64,000 nucleotides of DNA from Betaproteobacteria bacterium Ga0077523. Lineage in GTDB: Bacteria; Pseudomonadota; Gammaproteobacteria; Burkholderiales; Ga0077523. Both the position numbers and the translations under genes were made by a program. A model generated the notes under the pieces. The model saw only the letters and a program-made list of their open reading frames with translations. It did no database searches and was not told the origin of the DNA. Positions 42,111-51,214 of this stretch are shown here, piece after piece (position 1 is the first letter of the stretch; every line of letters begins with the position of its first letter). The stretch covers positions 20,366-84,365 of the forward strand of contig LNDQ01000104.1 of the NCBI GenBank assembly GCA_001464695.1, given 5' to 3'.

Positions 42111-44318
42111 ATGGAAAACATTCAAATGACTGCCCGTCGTGATTTCCTGAAGGCCTCCGCAGCCGTCGGTGGCGGCTTGACGCTCGGCATGTACCTGCCG
42201 CTGGGTGCCAAGGTTGCCGAAGCCCAGGCCAAGACCAACTCGCCCAACGCGTGGGTCAAGATCGGCACCGACAACAGCATCACGATCATGTGCGCCCGCT
42301 CCGAAATGGGGCAGGACGTCTACACGTCGATGCCGATGCTGGTGGCCGAAGAGCTCGAAGTCGACATCAACAAGATCAAGGTCGAGTTCGCCCCGCCTGC
42401 CGAGGTCTACATCAACTCCCTGCTGGGTGGTCAGCTGACCGGCGGTTCCACCGCTGTCCGTGACGCCTGGGAGAAGCTGCGCAAGGCTGGTGCCTCCGCC
42501 CGCATGATGCTGGTGGGCGCTGCCGCCAAGGAGTGGGGTGTCGACGCCGGCCAGTGCAAGGCCGCGAACGGCATGATCACCGGCCCCGGCGGCAAGAAGA
42601 CCACCTACGGTGCCGTGGCCGAAGCGGCCGCGAAGATGGAAGTGCCGAAGGATGTGCCGCTGAAGCCCGCGAAGGAGTTCAAGATCGTCGGCAACAAGGC
42701 GCAGAAGCGTCTCGACACGCCGATGAAGGTGGCCGGCACGGCTACGTTCGGTATCGACGTCCGTGTGCCCAACATGCTGTACGCCGCGGTTGCCATGCCC
42801 CCGATGATCGGCGGCAAGGTGCAGAGCTTCGACGATTCCCGCGCCAAGAACATGCCCGGCGTGAAGGCCGTGGTGCAGTACAGCCGTGGCGTCGCCGTGG
42901 TGGCCGAGTCGTACTGGCAGGCGAAGAAGGCTAAGGACCTCCTCCTCATCACCTGGGATGAAGGCCCCAACGCCAACAACGACATGGTCAAGGTCTGGGC
43001 CGGCCTGAAGGATGCGTCGAACCAGCCCGGTGCCGTGTTCCGTGAAGCCGGTGATGCCGACGGCGCGATCGCCGGTGCCGCCAAGGTCTACGAGGCCACC
43101 TACGAGCTGCCGCACCTGTCGCACTCGCCGATGGAGCCGCAGAACACCGTGGCCGACGTGCGTGCCGATGGCGCGACGATCATCACCCCGACCCAGTTCC
43201 AGCAACTGGTGCCGTTCGTGGTGGCGGGTGCCACGGGCCTCAAGCCCGAGCAGATCACCGTGATCACGACGTTCCTGGGCGGCGGTTTCGGTCGCCGCGT
43301 GGAAGTCGACTACACGATCGATGCCGCGGAAATTTCCAAGGCGGTCGGCGCTCCGGTGAAGATGGTGTGGAGCCGTGAAGACGACATGACGCACGACTCC
43401 TATCGTCCGGGCGGCTACTACAAGGTCCAGATGGGCGTCGACGCCGGCGGCAAGCTGGTCGGCTATCGCTATCACGGCACCAGCCCGTCGATCTCCTCGC
43501 GCCTGTTCCCCAGCATCGTGAAGGACGGCATCGACCCGTTTGCGGTCGAGGCCATCGACAACTTCCCGTATGCGGTCCCGAACCACAAGCTCACGTATCA
43601 GATGCACGACACGGGCATCACGCCGGGTTACTGGCGCGGCGTGTCGCACAACCTGAACGCGTACGTGGTCGAGGGCTTCATCGACGAGGTGGCGCATGCG
43701 GTCGGCAAGGACCCGATCCAGTTCCGCATCGACAACCTCGACTACACCGAAGAGAAGCACAAGTGGTCAGGCCTGTCCGCGGGTGTGGCGGTCGGCGGCC
43801 GTCTCAAGAAGGTTCTCGAGATGGTTCGCGAGAAGTCCGGCTGGGGCAAGAAGTACCCCGAAGGCCGCGGCCAGGGCGTGGCGGTGATGGAAGGCTACAA
43901 CACCTGCCTCGCGTGCGTCGCCGAAGTGTCGGTCACGAAGAACTATGACGTGATCGTCGACAAGGTGACCTACGCGATCGACGCCGGCCAGCTGATCCAC
44001 CCGGATCAGGCCAAGGCGCAGGTCGAGTCGTGCACCATCTTCGGCCAGTCCGCTTGCATGTACGGCGAGATCACCGTGAAGAACGGTGGCGTGGAACAGA
44101 CCAACTTCGACGGCTATCGCGTAGTTCGCATGAACGAAGCGCCGAAGGCGATGGACATCCACTGGCTCGAGAGCAACAACACCCCGGGTGGTCTCGGTGA
44201 GCCCGCGACGGCGCTGGTCCAGGCCGCCATCGGCAACGCCATCTTCGCCGCAACCGGTATCCGCGTGCGCAAGATGCCGTTCACGCCCGAGAACATCAAG
44301 GGCTCGATGAAGGCCTAA
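42111..44318 (+). CDS. iorB: Molybdopterin-binding aldehyde oxidase subunit, Tat-exported
   Basis: The 735-residue protein has a Tat signal ('TARRDFLKASAAVGGGLTLG') and the IorB layout of duplicated Mo-binding domains. Visible are 'GGGFGRRVEVDYTIDAAEI', 'THDSYRPGGYYKVQMG', 'GYWRGVSHNLNAYVVEGFIDE' and the active-site glutamate in 'GGLGEPATALVQAA'. It should hydroxylate an aldehyde or N-heterocycle in the periplasm. No cytochrome subunit gene follows. The substrate is unknown; aldehydes released by the amine dehydrogenase are one possibility. Confidence 0.9.
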   Translation: MENIQMTARRDFLKASAAVGGGLTLGMYLPLGAKVAEAQAKTNSPNAWVKIGTDNSITIMCARSEMGQDVYTSMPMLVAEELEVDINKIKVEFAPPAEVYINSLLGGQLTGGSTAVRDAWEKLRKAGASARMMLVGAAAKEWGVDAGQCKAANGMITGPGGKKTTYGAVAEAAAKMEVPKDVPLKPAKEFKIVGNKAQKRLDTPMKVAGTATFGIDVRVPNMLYAAVAMPPMIGGKVQSFDDSRAKNMPGVKAVVQYSRGVAVVAESYWQAKKAKDLLLITWDEGPNANNDMVKVWAGLKDASNQPGAVFREAGDADGAIAGAAKVYEATYELPHLSHSPMEPQNTVADVRADGATIITPTQFQQLVPFVVAGATGLKPEQITVITTFLGGGFGRRVEVDYTIDAAEISKAVGAPVKMVWSREDDMTHDSYRPGGYYKVQMGVDAGGKLVGYRYHGTSPSISSRLFPSIVKDGIDPFAVEAIDNFPYAVPNHKLTYQMHDTGITPGYWRGVSHNLNAYVVEGFIDEVAHAVGKDPIQFRIDNLDYTEEKHKWSGLSAGVAVGGRLKKVLEMVREKSGWGKKYPEGRGQGVAVMEGYNTCLACVAEVSVTKNYDVIVDKVTYAIDAGQLIHPDQAKAQVESCTIFGQSACMYGEITVKNGGVEQTNFDGYRVVRMNEAPKAMDIHWLESNNTPGGLGEPATALVQAAIGNAIFAATGIRVRKMPFTPENIKGSMKA

Positions 44319-44365
44319 GGCAACAGCAACAATTCGCCGCGGGCAACCCGCGGCCGCAGCACCCT

Positions 44366-44415
44366 GGCCTCAACCTCCCGCCCTCCAAGGCGGGGCGTTG
44401 AGGCCAAATTCTTTT
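44366..44415 (+). terminator. Hairpin terminator after iorB
   Basis: ggcctcaac (44366-44374) pairs with gttgaggcc (44397-44405), with cccgcc/ggcggg pairing inside, followed by aaattcttttt. A smaller hairpin (ccgcggg-caa-cccgcgg) precedes it near 44338. It should cut read-through into xdhC. Confidence 0.8.
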
Positions 44416-44473
44416 TGAGGCATGCTCTCCCGACGGGGTCGCCCGTCGGTCAGGTAAAGGATTCACAAGCACT

Positions 44474-45475
44474 ATGGACAGCGTCGATCTGCAGGTCTTG
44501 AAGAGCACCGCGACCTGGTTGGCCGAAGGCCACCGCGTCATCCTGGCCACCGTCACGGAGACATGGGGGTCGTCGCCTCGTCCGGTCGGTGCCATGCTCG
44601 CGGTACGGGGCGACGGCATGGTGGCCGGCTCCGTTTCCGGCGGCTGCGTGGAGGACGACCTGATCGAGAAGGTCAGGACTTCGTCGTTGGCCGCGGAGCG
44701 GCCCGAGACGACGATCTACGGGATCAGCAAGGAAGATGCGCAACGCTTCGGCTTGCCCTGCGGCGGACGCCTGCAGCTCGTCCTGGAGCCCGTGGCGGAC
44801 CGCGCCAGCATCGACGGGGTGCTGAACGGCATCGAACGCCACGAACTGGTGGCGCGCACTCTGGACATGGAGTCGGGTGTTGCCACCCTCGTGGCCGCCT
44901 CCCGCAACGACATCCTCGAATTCGACGGCAAACGGCTCACCACCGTGCACGGGCCGCGCTGGCGGCTGCTGGTGATCGGCGCGGGTCAGCTCTCCAAGTA
45001 CGTAGCGCAGATGGCACAGGCACTCGACTACGAGGTCATCGTCTGCGATCCGCGGGCGGAGTACGCCGACATGTGGGACGTCCCGGGAGCCGCACTGGTG
45101 CGGGGCATGCCCGACGACGTGATCGTGGAACTGAATCTGGACAGCCACAGCGCCGTTGTGGCTGTCACGCACGACCCCAAGCTCGATGATCTCGCCCTCA
45201 TCGAAGCCCTCAAGTCGCCGGCGTTCTATGTCGGGGCACTGGGGTCGCGTCTCAACACCGAGAAGCGCCGTGAACGGCTCGCGCAGTTCGACCTGTCGCA
45301 GGCCGAACTCGCACGGTTGCACGGTCCGGTGGGTTTGCGCATCGGCAGCAAGACGCCGCCGGAGATCGCCGTGGCGATCCTCGCGGAAATGACGGCTGTG
45401 CGCCACGACGTGGCGCTGGAAACGGTGGGCATCAAGACACTCGACAAGTCCGCGACGCAGACGGTCTGCAGTTGA
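44474..45475 (+). CDS. xdhC: XdhC/CoxI family molybdenum-cofactor maturation protein
   Basis: The 333-residue protein has the XdhC N-terminal motif 'GSSPRPVGAMLAVRGDGMVAGSVSGGCVE' and a C-terminal Rossmann domain ('RLLVIGAGQLSKYVAQMA', 'VVAVTHDPKLDDLAL', 'FYVGALGSRLN'). XdhC proteins bind Mo-cofactor, promote its sulfuration and insert it into xanthine oxidase relatives. Here it would serve IorAB. It sits after a terminator, and a small ccgacggg/cccgtcgg hairpin (44430-44449) precedes it, so it may have its own promoter. Confidence 0.9.
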   Translation: MDSVDLQVLKSTATWLAEGHRVILATVTETWGSSPRPVGAMLAVRGDGMVAGSVSGGCVEDDLIEKVRTSSLAAERPETTIYGISKEDAQRFGLPCGGRLQLVLEPVADRASIDGVLNGIERHELVARTLDMESGVATLVAASRNDILEFDGKRLTTVHGPRWRLLVIGAGQLSKYVAQMAQALDYEVIVCDPRAEYADMWDVPGAALVRGMPDDVIVELNLDSHSAVVAVTHDPKLDDLALIEALKSPAFYVGALGSRLNTEKRRERLAQFDLSQAELARLHGPVGLRIGSKTPPEIAVAILAEMTAVRHDVALETVGIKTLDKSATQTVCS

Positions 45476-45500
45476 TGCATTGAGGACAGGATGGAACAGC

Positions 45501-45530
45501 GCGGGAGCCTTCAGGGCTCCCGCTTCACTT
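45501..45530 (+). terminator. Hairpin after xdhC
   Basis: gcgggagcc (45501-45509) pairs with ggctcccgc (45515-45523), followed by ttcacttt. It separates xdhC from the SDR gene. Confidence 0.7.
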
Positions 45531-45546
45531 TGGAGAGGGGTGGAAC

Positions 45547-46302
45547 GTGAGGCTCGAGCACAAGATCGCGATCGTGACCGGCGCCGGCTCCGGGTTCGGG
45601 GCGGGGATCGCCAGGCGCTTCGCACAGGAAGGCTGCGCCGTCATCGCTGCGGACATCAACGATGAAGGCGGGCAGCGTGTCGCTGCGGAGATCGCGGCAG
45701 CGGGCGGCAAGGTGCGCTTCGTCCATGCCGACGTTTCGAAGGATGCCGACTGGGCCGCGCTCGTGCAGGCCGCGAAGGATGCTTTCGGTGGACTTCACAT
45801 CGTCATCAACAACGCCGGCATCACCCATCGCAACCAGCCGATGCTGAGCGTCCCGGAAGAGATGTTCGACCGCATCTACGCGGTCAACGTGAAGAGTCTC
45901 TTCCACAGTGCCAGGCATTGCGTGCCGCACTTTCGTTCGATCGGTGGCGGCGTGTTCGTCAACATCGCGTCCACCGCAGGAATCCGCCCTCGGCCGGGAT
46001 TGACCTGGTACAACGGCTCCAAGGGCGCTGTGATCATGACCAGCCGGTCCATGGCTGGCGAACTTGCGCCGGATCGCATCCGCGTGAACATCATCAACCC
46101 CGTGGCCGGTGAGACCGGAATGCTGCCGGAGTTCATGGGGCAGGACACGCCAGAGATCCGCGCGAAGTTCGTTGCATCGATTCCGCTGGGCCGCCTGTCG
46201 CAACCCCTCGATATCGCCAACGCAGCGCTCTACCTTGCGTCCGACGAAGCCGAGTTCATCACCGGGGCTTGCCTGGAAGTCGACGGCGGGCGGTGCATAT
46301 AG
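45547..46302 (+). CDS. Short-chain dehydrogenase/reductase
   Basis: The 251-residue classical SDR has cofactor loop '[13 protein letters not shown]', 'NNAG' motif, catalytic Ser region '[22 protein letters not shown]' (Tyr-x3-Lys) and C-terminal '[11 protein letters not shown]'. GTG 45547 has ggagagg upstream. Asp at the end of strand 2 ('AADIND') favours NAD(H). The substrate is unknown. Confidence 0.9.
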   Translation: MRLEHKIAIVTGAGSGFGAGIARRFAQEGCAVIAADINDEGGQRVAAEIAAAGGKVRFVHADVSKDADWAALVQAAKDAFGGLHIVINNAGITHRNQPMLSVPEEMFDRIYAVNVKSLFHSARHCVPHFRSIGGGVFVNIASTAGIRPRPGLTWYNGSKGAVIMTSRSMAGELAPDRIRVNIINPVAGETGMLPEFMGQDTPEIRAKFVASIPLGRLSQPLDIANAALYLASDEAEFITGACLEVDGGRCI

Positions 46303-46341
46303 CGGCGGGCGCCTGCAGCGCCGTGCTGAAAACCGGAGTCC

Positions 46342-46629
46342 CTACGGCGTCTTGGTGAAGTCGACGAGCCACGCAATCACGGCAGCCCGTTCGTCGGCCT
46401 TGGGGAGGTTGTGGCTGGGGAGGAACTTCTCCCATTTGGCGACGCGCTTGTCCTCGGGCGAGCGCGACGCATAGACCTTGAGCTTCTCCAGGTTGTGGCA
46501 GCTCGTGCAGCGCGCCTTCACGATGGCCTCGCCGTCACCTGCGTCTGCCGCCGAAGCGATGCATGACGCACCGGCCAGCCACAGGCCCAGGCCGAATGCG
46601 GTGATCGTCTGATTCAGGTTGACGTTCAT
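46342..46629 (-). CDS. Small secreted cytochrome c
   Basis: The 95-residue protein has a signal peptide ending 'IASAADA' and haem motif 'CTSCH'. The C-terminal segment 'DERAAVIAWLVDFTKTP' is typical of small cytochromes. ATG 46629 has gaggagagg upstream. It has no close partner; a 248-bp gap with no visible gene lies behind it. Confidence 0.82.
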   Translation of the reverse strand: MNVNLNQTITAFGLGLWLAGASCIASAADAGDGEAIVKARCTSCHNLEKLKVYASRSPEDKRVAKWEKFLPSHNLPKADERAAVIAWLVDFTKTP

Positions 46630-46877
46630 ATCCTCTCCTCCTTCGGGAACGGGATGGTGCGGGTATCGCGCACCGGTGCCCTGACGCTTACGTCGAGGCT
46701 TTCCAGCGCGGGGCAGCACCGAGCCGGACGCACCCTGCGCACGGCGAGCCAGAACCGGCGGAGCCCGTGAGTACCATGCAAGCTTTCCCCATGACGCGTG
46801 GGTTCGAGTGTACGCGCCTTGGCGGGCGACTCATGCCACAGCTCGGACTCCGGCGGTCCCTGGGTGTGAACCTCACC

Positions 46878-47636
46878 TCAGGCCACGACGACTCTGGTCC
46901 CGCCCTCCGTGGCGGCCCGTGCCAGCAGTTCGGGCAGCGGCGCATCGGTCACGATCGTCCCCAGCGCCGAGAAATCGCACACCGTCTCGACCGACGTGCG
47001 CTCGAACTTGCTGTGATCGAGCACCAGCATGGTGGCGGCGGCGCGCCGCAGCATGGCCCGCTTGACCGCGGCAGCTCCAGGTACGGCTTCGCTCGGACCT
47101 TCGCCCGCCAGGCCGCTCGCGCCGATGATCGCGACGTGGGCATGAAAGCGCGCGAGATATTCGGTAGTGTCCTCGCCGAACACGCTGCCTTCGCCGGCAT
47201 GATAGCGACCGGGACACAGCAACACGCGAAACGTGGGGTTGGCCCCGGCCGCGATCGCGACACCGAGGCTGTTGGTGATGATGGTGAGGTCGCGTCGCAG
47301 TTGTGCGAGATGGCGTGCGACTGCGCGCGTTGTCGATCCACCGTCGAGCGTGACGAGCTGACCGTTCTCGACCTCCTGTGCCGCAGCCGCGGCGATGCGG
47401 AAGCGCTCCGCCACGAGCGTGCGATCGCGTTCGCCCACACTCGGTTCCGCGACGAAGGGTGCCAGCGTCGCACCGCCGTAGGTACGGCTCACCAGCCCGG
47501 CATCGACGAGTTCCGCGAGGTCGCGACGGATCGTCTCGCCCGAGACGCCGATGCGCTGCGCGAGTTCGGATACGCGGATGGCGGCGCTGGAGCGCACCTC
47601 CGAGACGATCAGGTGGTGGCGGTCCTTCTTGTTCAC
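46878..47636 (-). CDS. DeoR/GlpR-family transcription regulator
   Basis: The 252-residue regulator has an N-terminal winged helix ('IRVSELAQRIGVSGETIRRDLAEL', 'GGATL') and a C-terminal sugar-phosphate-sensing domain ('LDGGSTTRAVARHL', 'IITNSLGVA'). GTG 47636 overlaps the HAD gene stop. As last gene of the polyol cluster it probably represses the divergent promoter at about 53.6 kb in response to a sugar or glycerol phosphate. Confidence 0.9.
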   Translation of the reverse strand: MNKKDRHHLIVSEVRSSAAIRVSELAQRIGVSGETIRRDLAELVDAGLVSRTYGGATLAPFVAEPSVGERDRTLVAERFRIAAAAAQEVENGQLVTLDGGSTTRAVARHLAQLRRDLTIITNSLGVAIAAGANPTFRVLLCPGRYHAGEGSVFGEDTTEYLARFHAHVAIIGASGLAGEGPSEAVPGAAAVKRAMLRRAAATMLVLDHSKFERTSVETVCDFSALGTIVTDAPLPELLARAATEGGTRVVVA

Positions 47637-48454
47637 GCCCTGTGCTCCTGGCCCTTGGCTTCGATCAGCGCATCCGCCACCTCGGCAAAGCCGCGTGCGG
47701 AGCGTCCTTCGGTGATCCAGCGCGGGTGGGCTGTCATCGCATCCAGGGCATCGCGCACGTTCGCGACGCCGACCGCGTTCGGAAAGTAGCCGAACATCGG
47801 TGCGTCATTGGGCGAATCGCCGACGAAGACCACGGCCTCACGGGCCTCACCGAGGTCGCGACCGAACGCTTCCTTGAACAGCACTTGCGAAGTGGATAGC
47901 TTGTCGTAACCGCCGAACCAGCCGTTCACGTGGATCGACGATACCTTGGCCGTCGCCCCGAAGCGCTCGAAGATGGCGACGATGCCGTCCACGGCCGTGC
48001 GCGGCAGGGGCGGCACGTCCTCGCGGAAATCGATGGCGAGATCGGCCTCGCGGTACGCCTGGTCCGACGCGACGGCGGCACCGGGCACTTCGGTCAGCAC
48101 CGCGCGCTGGATCTCGTCCAGGCGGTCGCGGGCAATGCGTCTTTGACCGTCGTCCTTGGCGTAGCGGCGGATCATGCGTTTCGTCGCCGGCTCGTAACGG
48201 AAGTAGAACGCGCCGTTCTCGCCCACGACGGCGTCGACCGGCCACTGCCGCGCAATCAGGTCGCACCAGCCGGCAGGCCGCCCGGTGACCGGCACCACGA
48301 GGAAGCCGGCGAGCTGCAGACGTTCCAGCGCATCGTAGGCGATCGCCGGCAGGCGGCCTTCGTGGGTGAGTGTGTCGTCGATGTCGGTGAGGACGGCGTG
48401 CACGGAGGCCCGCACTTCACGGGGACAGCGGTTCCAGGGTTCGAGCGTGTTCAC
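47633..48454 (-). CDS. HAD-superfamily phosphatase
   Basis: The 273-residue HAD hydrolase has motif I 'LTDIDDTLTHEG', a type IIB cap, motif II 'VPVTGRPAGW' and motif III 'VFVGDSPNDAPMF'. GTG 48454 overlaps the stop of the G1P-dehydrogenase gene in its ancestral frame (GTGA). It probably removes phosphate from a polyol or sugar phosphate. Because of the frameshift upstream, this frame now reads on continuously from the dehydrogenase. Confidence 0.85.
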   Translation of the reverse strand: MNTLEPWNRCPREVRASVHAVLTDIDDTLTHEGRLPAIAYDALERLQLAGFLVVPVTGRPAGWCDLIARQWPVDAVVGENGAFYFRYEPATKRMIRRYAKDDGQRRIARDRLDEIQRAVLTEVPGAAVASDQAYREADLAIDFREDVPPLPRTAVDGIVAIFERFGATAKVSSIHVNGWFGGYDKLSTSQVLFKEAFGRDLGEAREAVVFVGDSPNDAPMFGYFPNAVGVANVRDALDAMTAHPRWITEGRSARGFAEVADALIEAKGQEHRA

Positions 48455-49717
48455 AGGGTGTCGACGTAGGTTTGCAGAGTGCCGGCAGCGGCGGCCAGGT
48501 CGAGGCACGTGTAGCGATCGCGGATGCGGCGTGCGTGCAGCGTCGCCGGGTGTCATGGGTGCGTTCACCGCTGCGAGCGCGCCTTCGATGGTGTCGACCG
48601 GCAGCAGCACTTCATGAACGGCAGCACGGATCTCGGGCCATTGGCGTCTCAACCGAACGTCGAGTGCGGCCATCGCGGGACCGTCGAAGGCTTTGGGCGC
48701 GAATGCCTTCCAGCATTCCTGTCCCAGTACTTCGCCGAAGTGTGCGCTGAAAGCTTGCGGCGTGTCGCCGGTCGGCTGCAGTGCCGGACTATCGGCCGCC
48801 GCAAAGAGTTGTGCCTGGAGGCGCGCGATGGTGAGAGTCGTGACCGCGATATGCTCACCGTGAAAGCTCTCCGGCCACCCGGGCTCGCCCAGCATGTCGA
48901 TGTAGTGGCTGATCAGGTGCTCGGCCTGGCTCGCGGGGTAGGAGCCGCCGCATATCGCCATGCCGAACCCTGAGAGAGCCAAGGTGCGGGCGAGCAGGGC
49001 AAGCGCCGAGCGATCGCCGCGGCAGAGGCCCGCGGCCTGGGCGAACAGGGCCGGCTCGTCATCCTCGAGCAGAGCGAACGGCGCGCGGCGGTAGGTCTGA
49101 TCGAGCAGCAGGTGCGCGAGCAGCCAGTCTGCCTGCGCAGTGGTGCGGCATGCCGAGTCGCCAAAACCGGCGGCGATGAGGCGCGGCGGCGCCTTGCCCA
49201 GTACGTCAAGGTCGAGGAACACGCCCGCCGCTCCCGAGGCGGGGAGGGTTTTCTTGTGACCTCGTTCGGTGATCGCGGCGTTCACCGACGTGTAGCCGTT
49301 CATGGAAGGAGCGGTCCCGAAGACGACGTACGGTTTGCCGGACAGGTGGGCGGCGTACTTCCCGAGATCGTTGATGGTCCCCGAGCCGACGGCGACGATC
49401 GCATCGCATGCCGATGCCGCATTGCGCACCAGGGCAACGGTGTCGGCATCGGGTTTCGGATGCGGTGGCAGCACCACTTCCTGCACGTCGAACGCTGTCG
49501 TGGCGGCCGCCGCCACTTCCGCTCCCAGGGCGGCTCGTGTATCGGGGTCGTGCAGAACTGCGAGCCTCGCACCGAGCCTGAGCGGCGCCAGCAGCGCCGC
49601 GGCGGAACGGCCGAGATCGGTCCCGATCACCACTGTGCGCACCGGCACCGACAACATGCCGCTGCCGTCGGGGTCGGGAAACCGGCCCGAGAGCAGGCGT
49701 TCGAGATTGTTGGACAT
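48451..49717 (-). pseudogene. Glycerol-1-phosphate dehydrogenase-like (AraM/iron-ADH fold), frameshifted near the C-terminus
   Basis: ATG 49717 opens a protein with 'AIVAVGSGTINDLGKYAA' (NAD loop), 'GTAPSMNGYTS', and metal ligands in 'GFGDSACR', 'AEHLISHYID' and 'FHGEHIAV'. Near residue 390 the frame changes: one extra base in the GGG run at 48548-48550 (CCC on the gene strand). With that base removed the chain continues 'RRIRDRYTCLDLAAAAGTL' and stops at 48451 (about 421 residues, normal for AraM). As it stands it reads into the HAD gene. This may be a real mutation or a sequencing error. All catalytic residues lie before the shift. Confidence 0.75.
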
Positions 49718-49742
49718 CAGCGCGGTACCTCCAGTCCGGTGA

Positions 49743-51214
49743 TCACGCGGCAGCCTCCGCATCCTGCTCCCCGAACCACCGGCGCACGGCGTTGCGCCCC
49801 GCGGGATCCAGGTCGATGAATGTCTTGGTCCGCCGGTAGAGGAAATCTTCGGCGGTGACGGCGTCCTCGCGCGCGGACGCGTGCCGCAACTCCGCCTCGC
49901 AGACGCCGGGTGCGACTTCGCGCGCGAGCGACGGACGCTGGCGCACCGCTTCGAACAGTTCGGCCGCCACGCTGCCGTATGTCGCAACCCAGCGCGAACG
50001 CAATGCCGGGGCGAGGTACATGGGCCCGCTCGCGGCCAGCGCCGCGTGGCGGTCGACCGGTAGGTCGCCACCGGTGATCGGCTCGTGGGCAGTCCAGGGT
50101 TTCCGGCGAAAGCCCAGGGCGGGTTCCAGTGCTGCCAGCACGCGCTCCGCAAGCACGCGGTGCGTCGTCAGCTTCCCGCCGAAGATGGTCAGCAACGCGG
50201 CCTTGCCGCGCGGCTCCATCTGCAGCCGGAAATCGCGGGTGACCTTCGATGGCCGAGCGGCACCGTCGTCCACGAGGGGGCGAACGCCGGACCAGCTCCA
50301 GACCACATCGCCCGCCGCGATGGGCCGACGGAAATAGCGGTTGTGGACGCCGATGAGGTAGTCCCGTTCCGCGGGCGTGCATTGCGCTGCGGTCGGATCG
50401 GCATCGTGGGGGATGTCGGTGGTGCCGATGATGCGGAATCGACCACCGAGCCACGGGATGACGAAGACGACCCGGCCGTCGTCGTGCTGCAGCGTATAGG
50501 CCTCGGGCCGGCTGTCCGGACGTGCGGCGACGACAATGTGGCTGCCGCGCACCAGGCGCAGGCGCACCGGAGACGACGATCGTCCCTCCACGCGCTGGAG
50601 CAACCGGTCGGCCCACGGCCCCGATGCATTGACCACTGTGCGCGTAGTGACCACGGTTCGCGTCCCGCGGTCGCGCAGTTCGACGCGATAGCCCGCTTCG
50701 AGCGGGACGACGATCATTGCCTCGCAGCGGCTGCGGATGTCGGCGCCGCGTTTGCGCGCATCGAGCAGCGTGCAGAGGGTGAGGCGCGCGTCGTCGGTCC
50801 AGCAATCCGGATAGTGCAGGATCGCCTTGGTGTCTTCGGTCTTGAGCTCACTCAGTCCGGCGCTTTGCGCAGGCGTCAGCCGACCGGTTCCTTCGAGGCG
50901 ATGCTTGCCGGCGAGCACGTCGTAGAGGGTCAGCCCCAGGCTCACCATCCAGGCCGGGCGCGGCTGTGACCGGGTGATGGGCAGCAGGAAGCGCAGCGGG
51001 GCGACCAGGTGCGGTGCGATCGAGAGCAGGATCGCGCGCTCGTGCAGCGACTCACGCACCAGTGCACGAGCTTCGAGGAGGCCGACGAAGTGGCTGCGGC
51101 GTAGTCATCGCGCTCCACCAGCAGCACGCGGTAGCCTCGTCCAGCGGCGTCGCGGGCCACGGCAGCGCCGTTGATGCCGCCACCGACGATGACGATGTCG
51201 TAGGCTCGCTCCAT
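49743..51214 (-). pseudogene. glpD: GlpD-like FAD glycerol-3-phosphate dehydrogenase with an internal frameshifting deletion
   Basis: The N-terminal 51 codons (51214-51062) encode '[20 protein letters not shown]' and '[11 protein letters not shown]'. The rest (51062-49743) is in another frame, from '[20 protein letters not shown]' to the end. The usual segment between them, about 12 residues (GGLRYLE... in GlpD), is missing. A loss of 37 nt would explain both gap and frame; restoring it gives 502 residues, the normal length. The lost segment contacts FAD. ATG shares one base with the kinase stop (TAATG). An EryB-like polyol-phosphate dehydrogenase is an alternative identity. Confidence 0.75.

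Noticed and set aside
41202..43760. An 852-codon minus-strand frame opposite the GST and iorAB genes
   Set aside because: It is antisense to real genes, rich in His/Gly/Val without domains, and spans a promoter region.
47633..50152. A continuous 839-codon frame suggesting a dehydrogenase-HAD fusion enzyme
   Set aside because: The linker is non-homologous and the normal C-terminus of the dehydrogenase continues in another frame, so it results from a frameshift.
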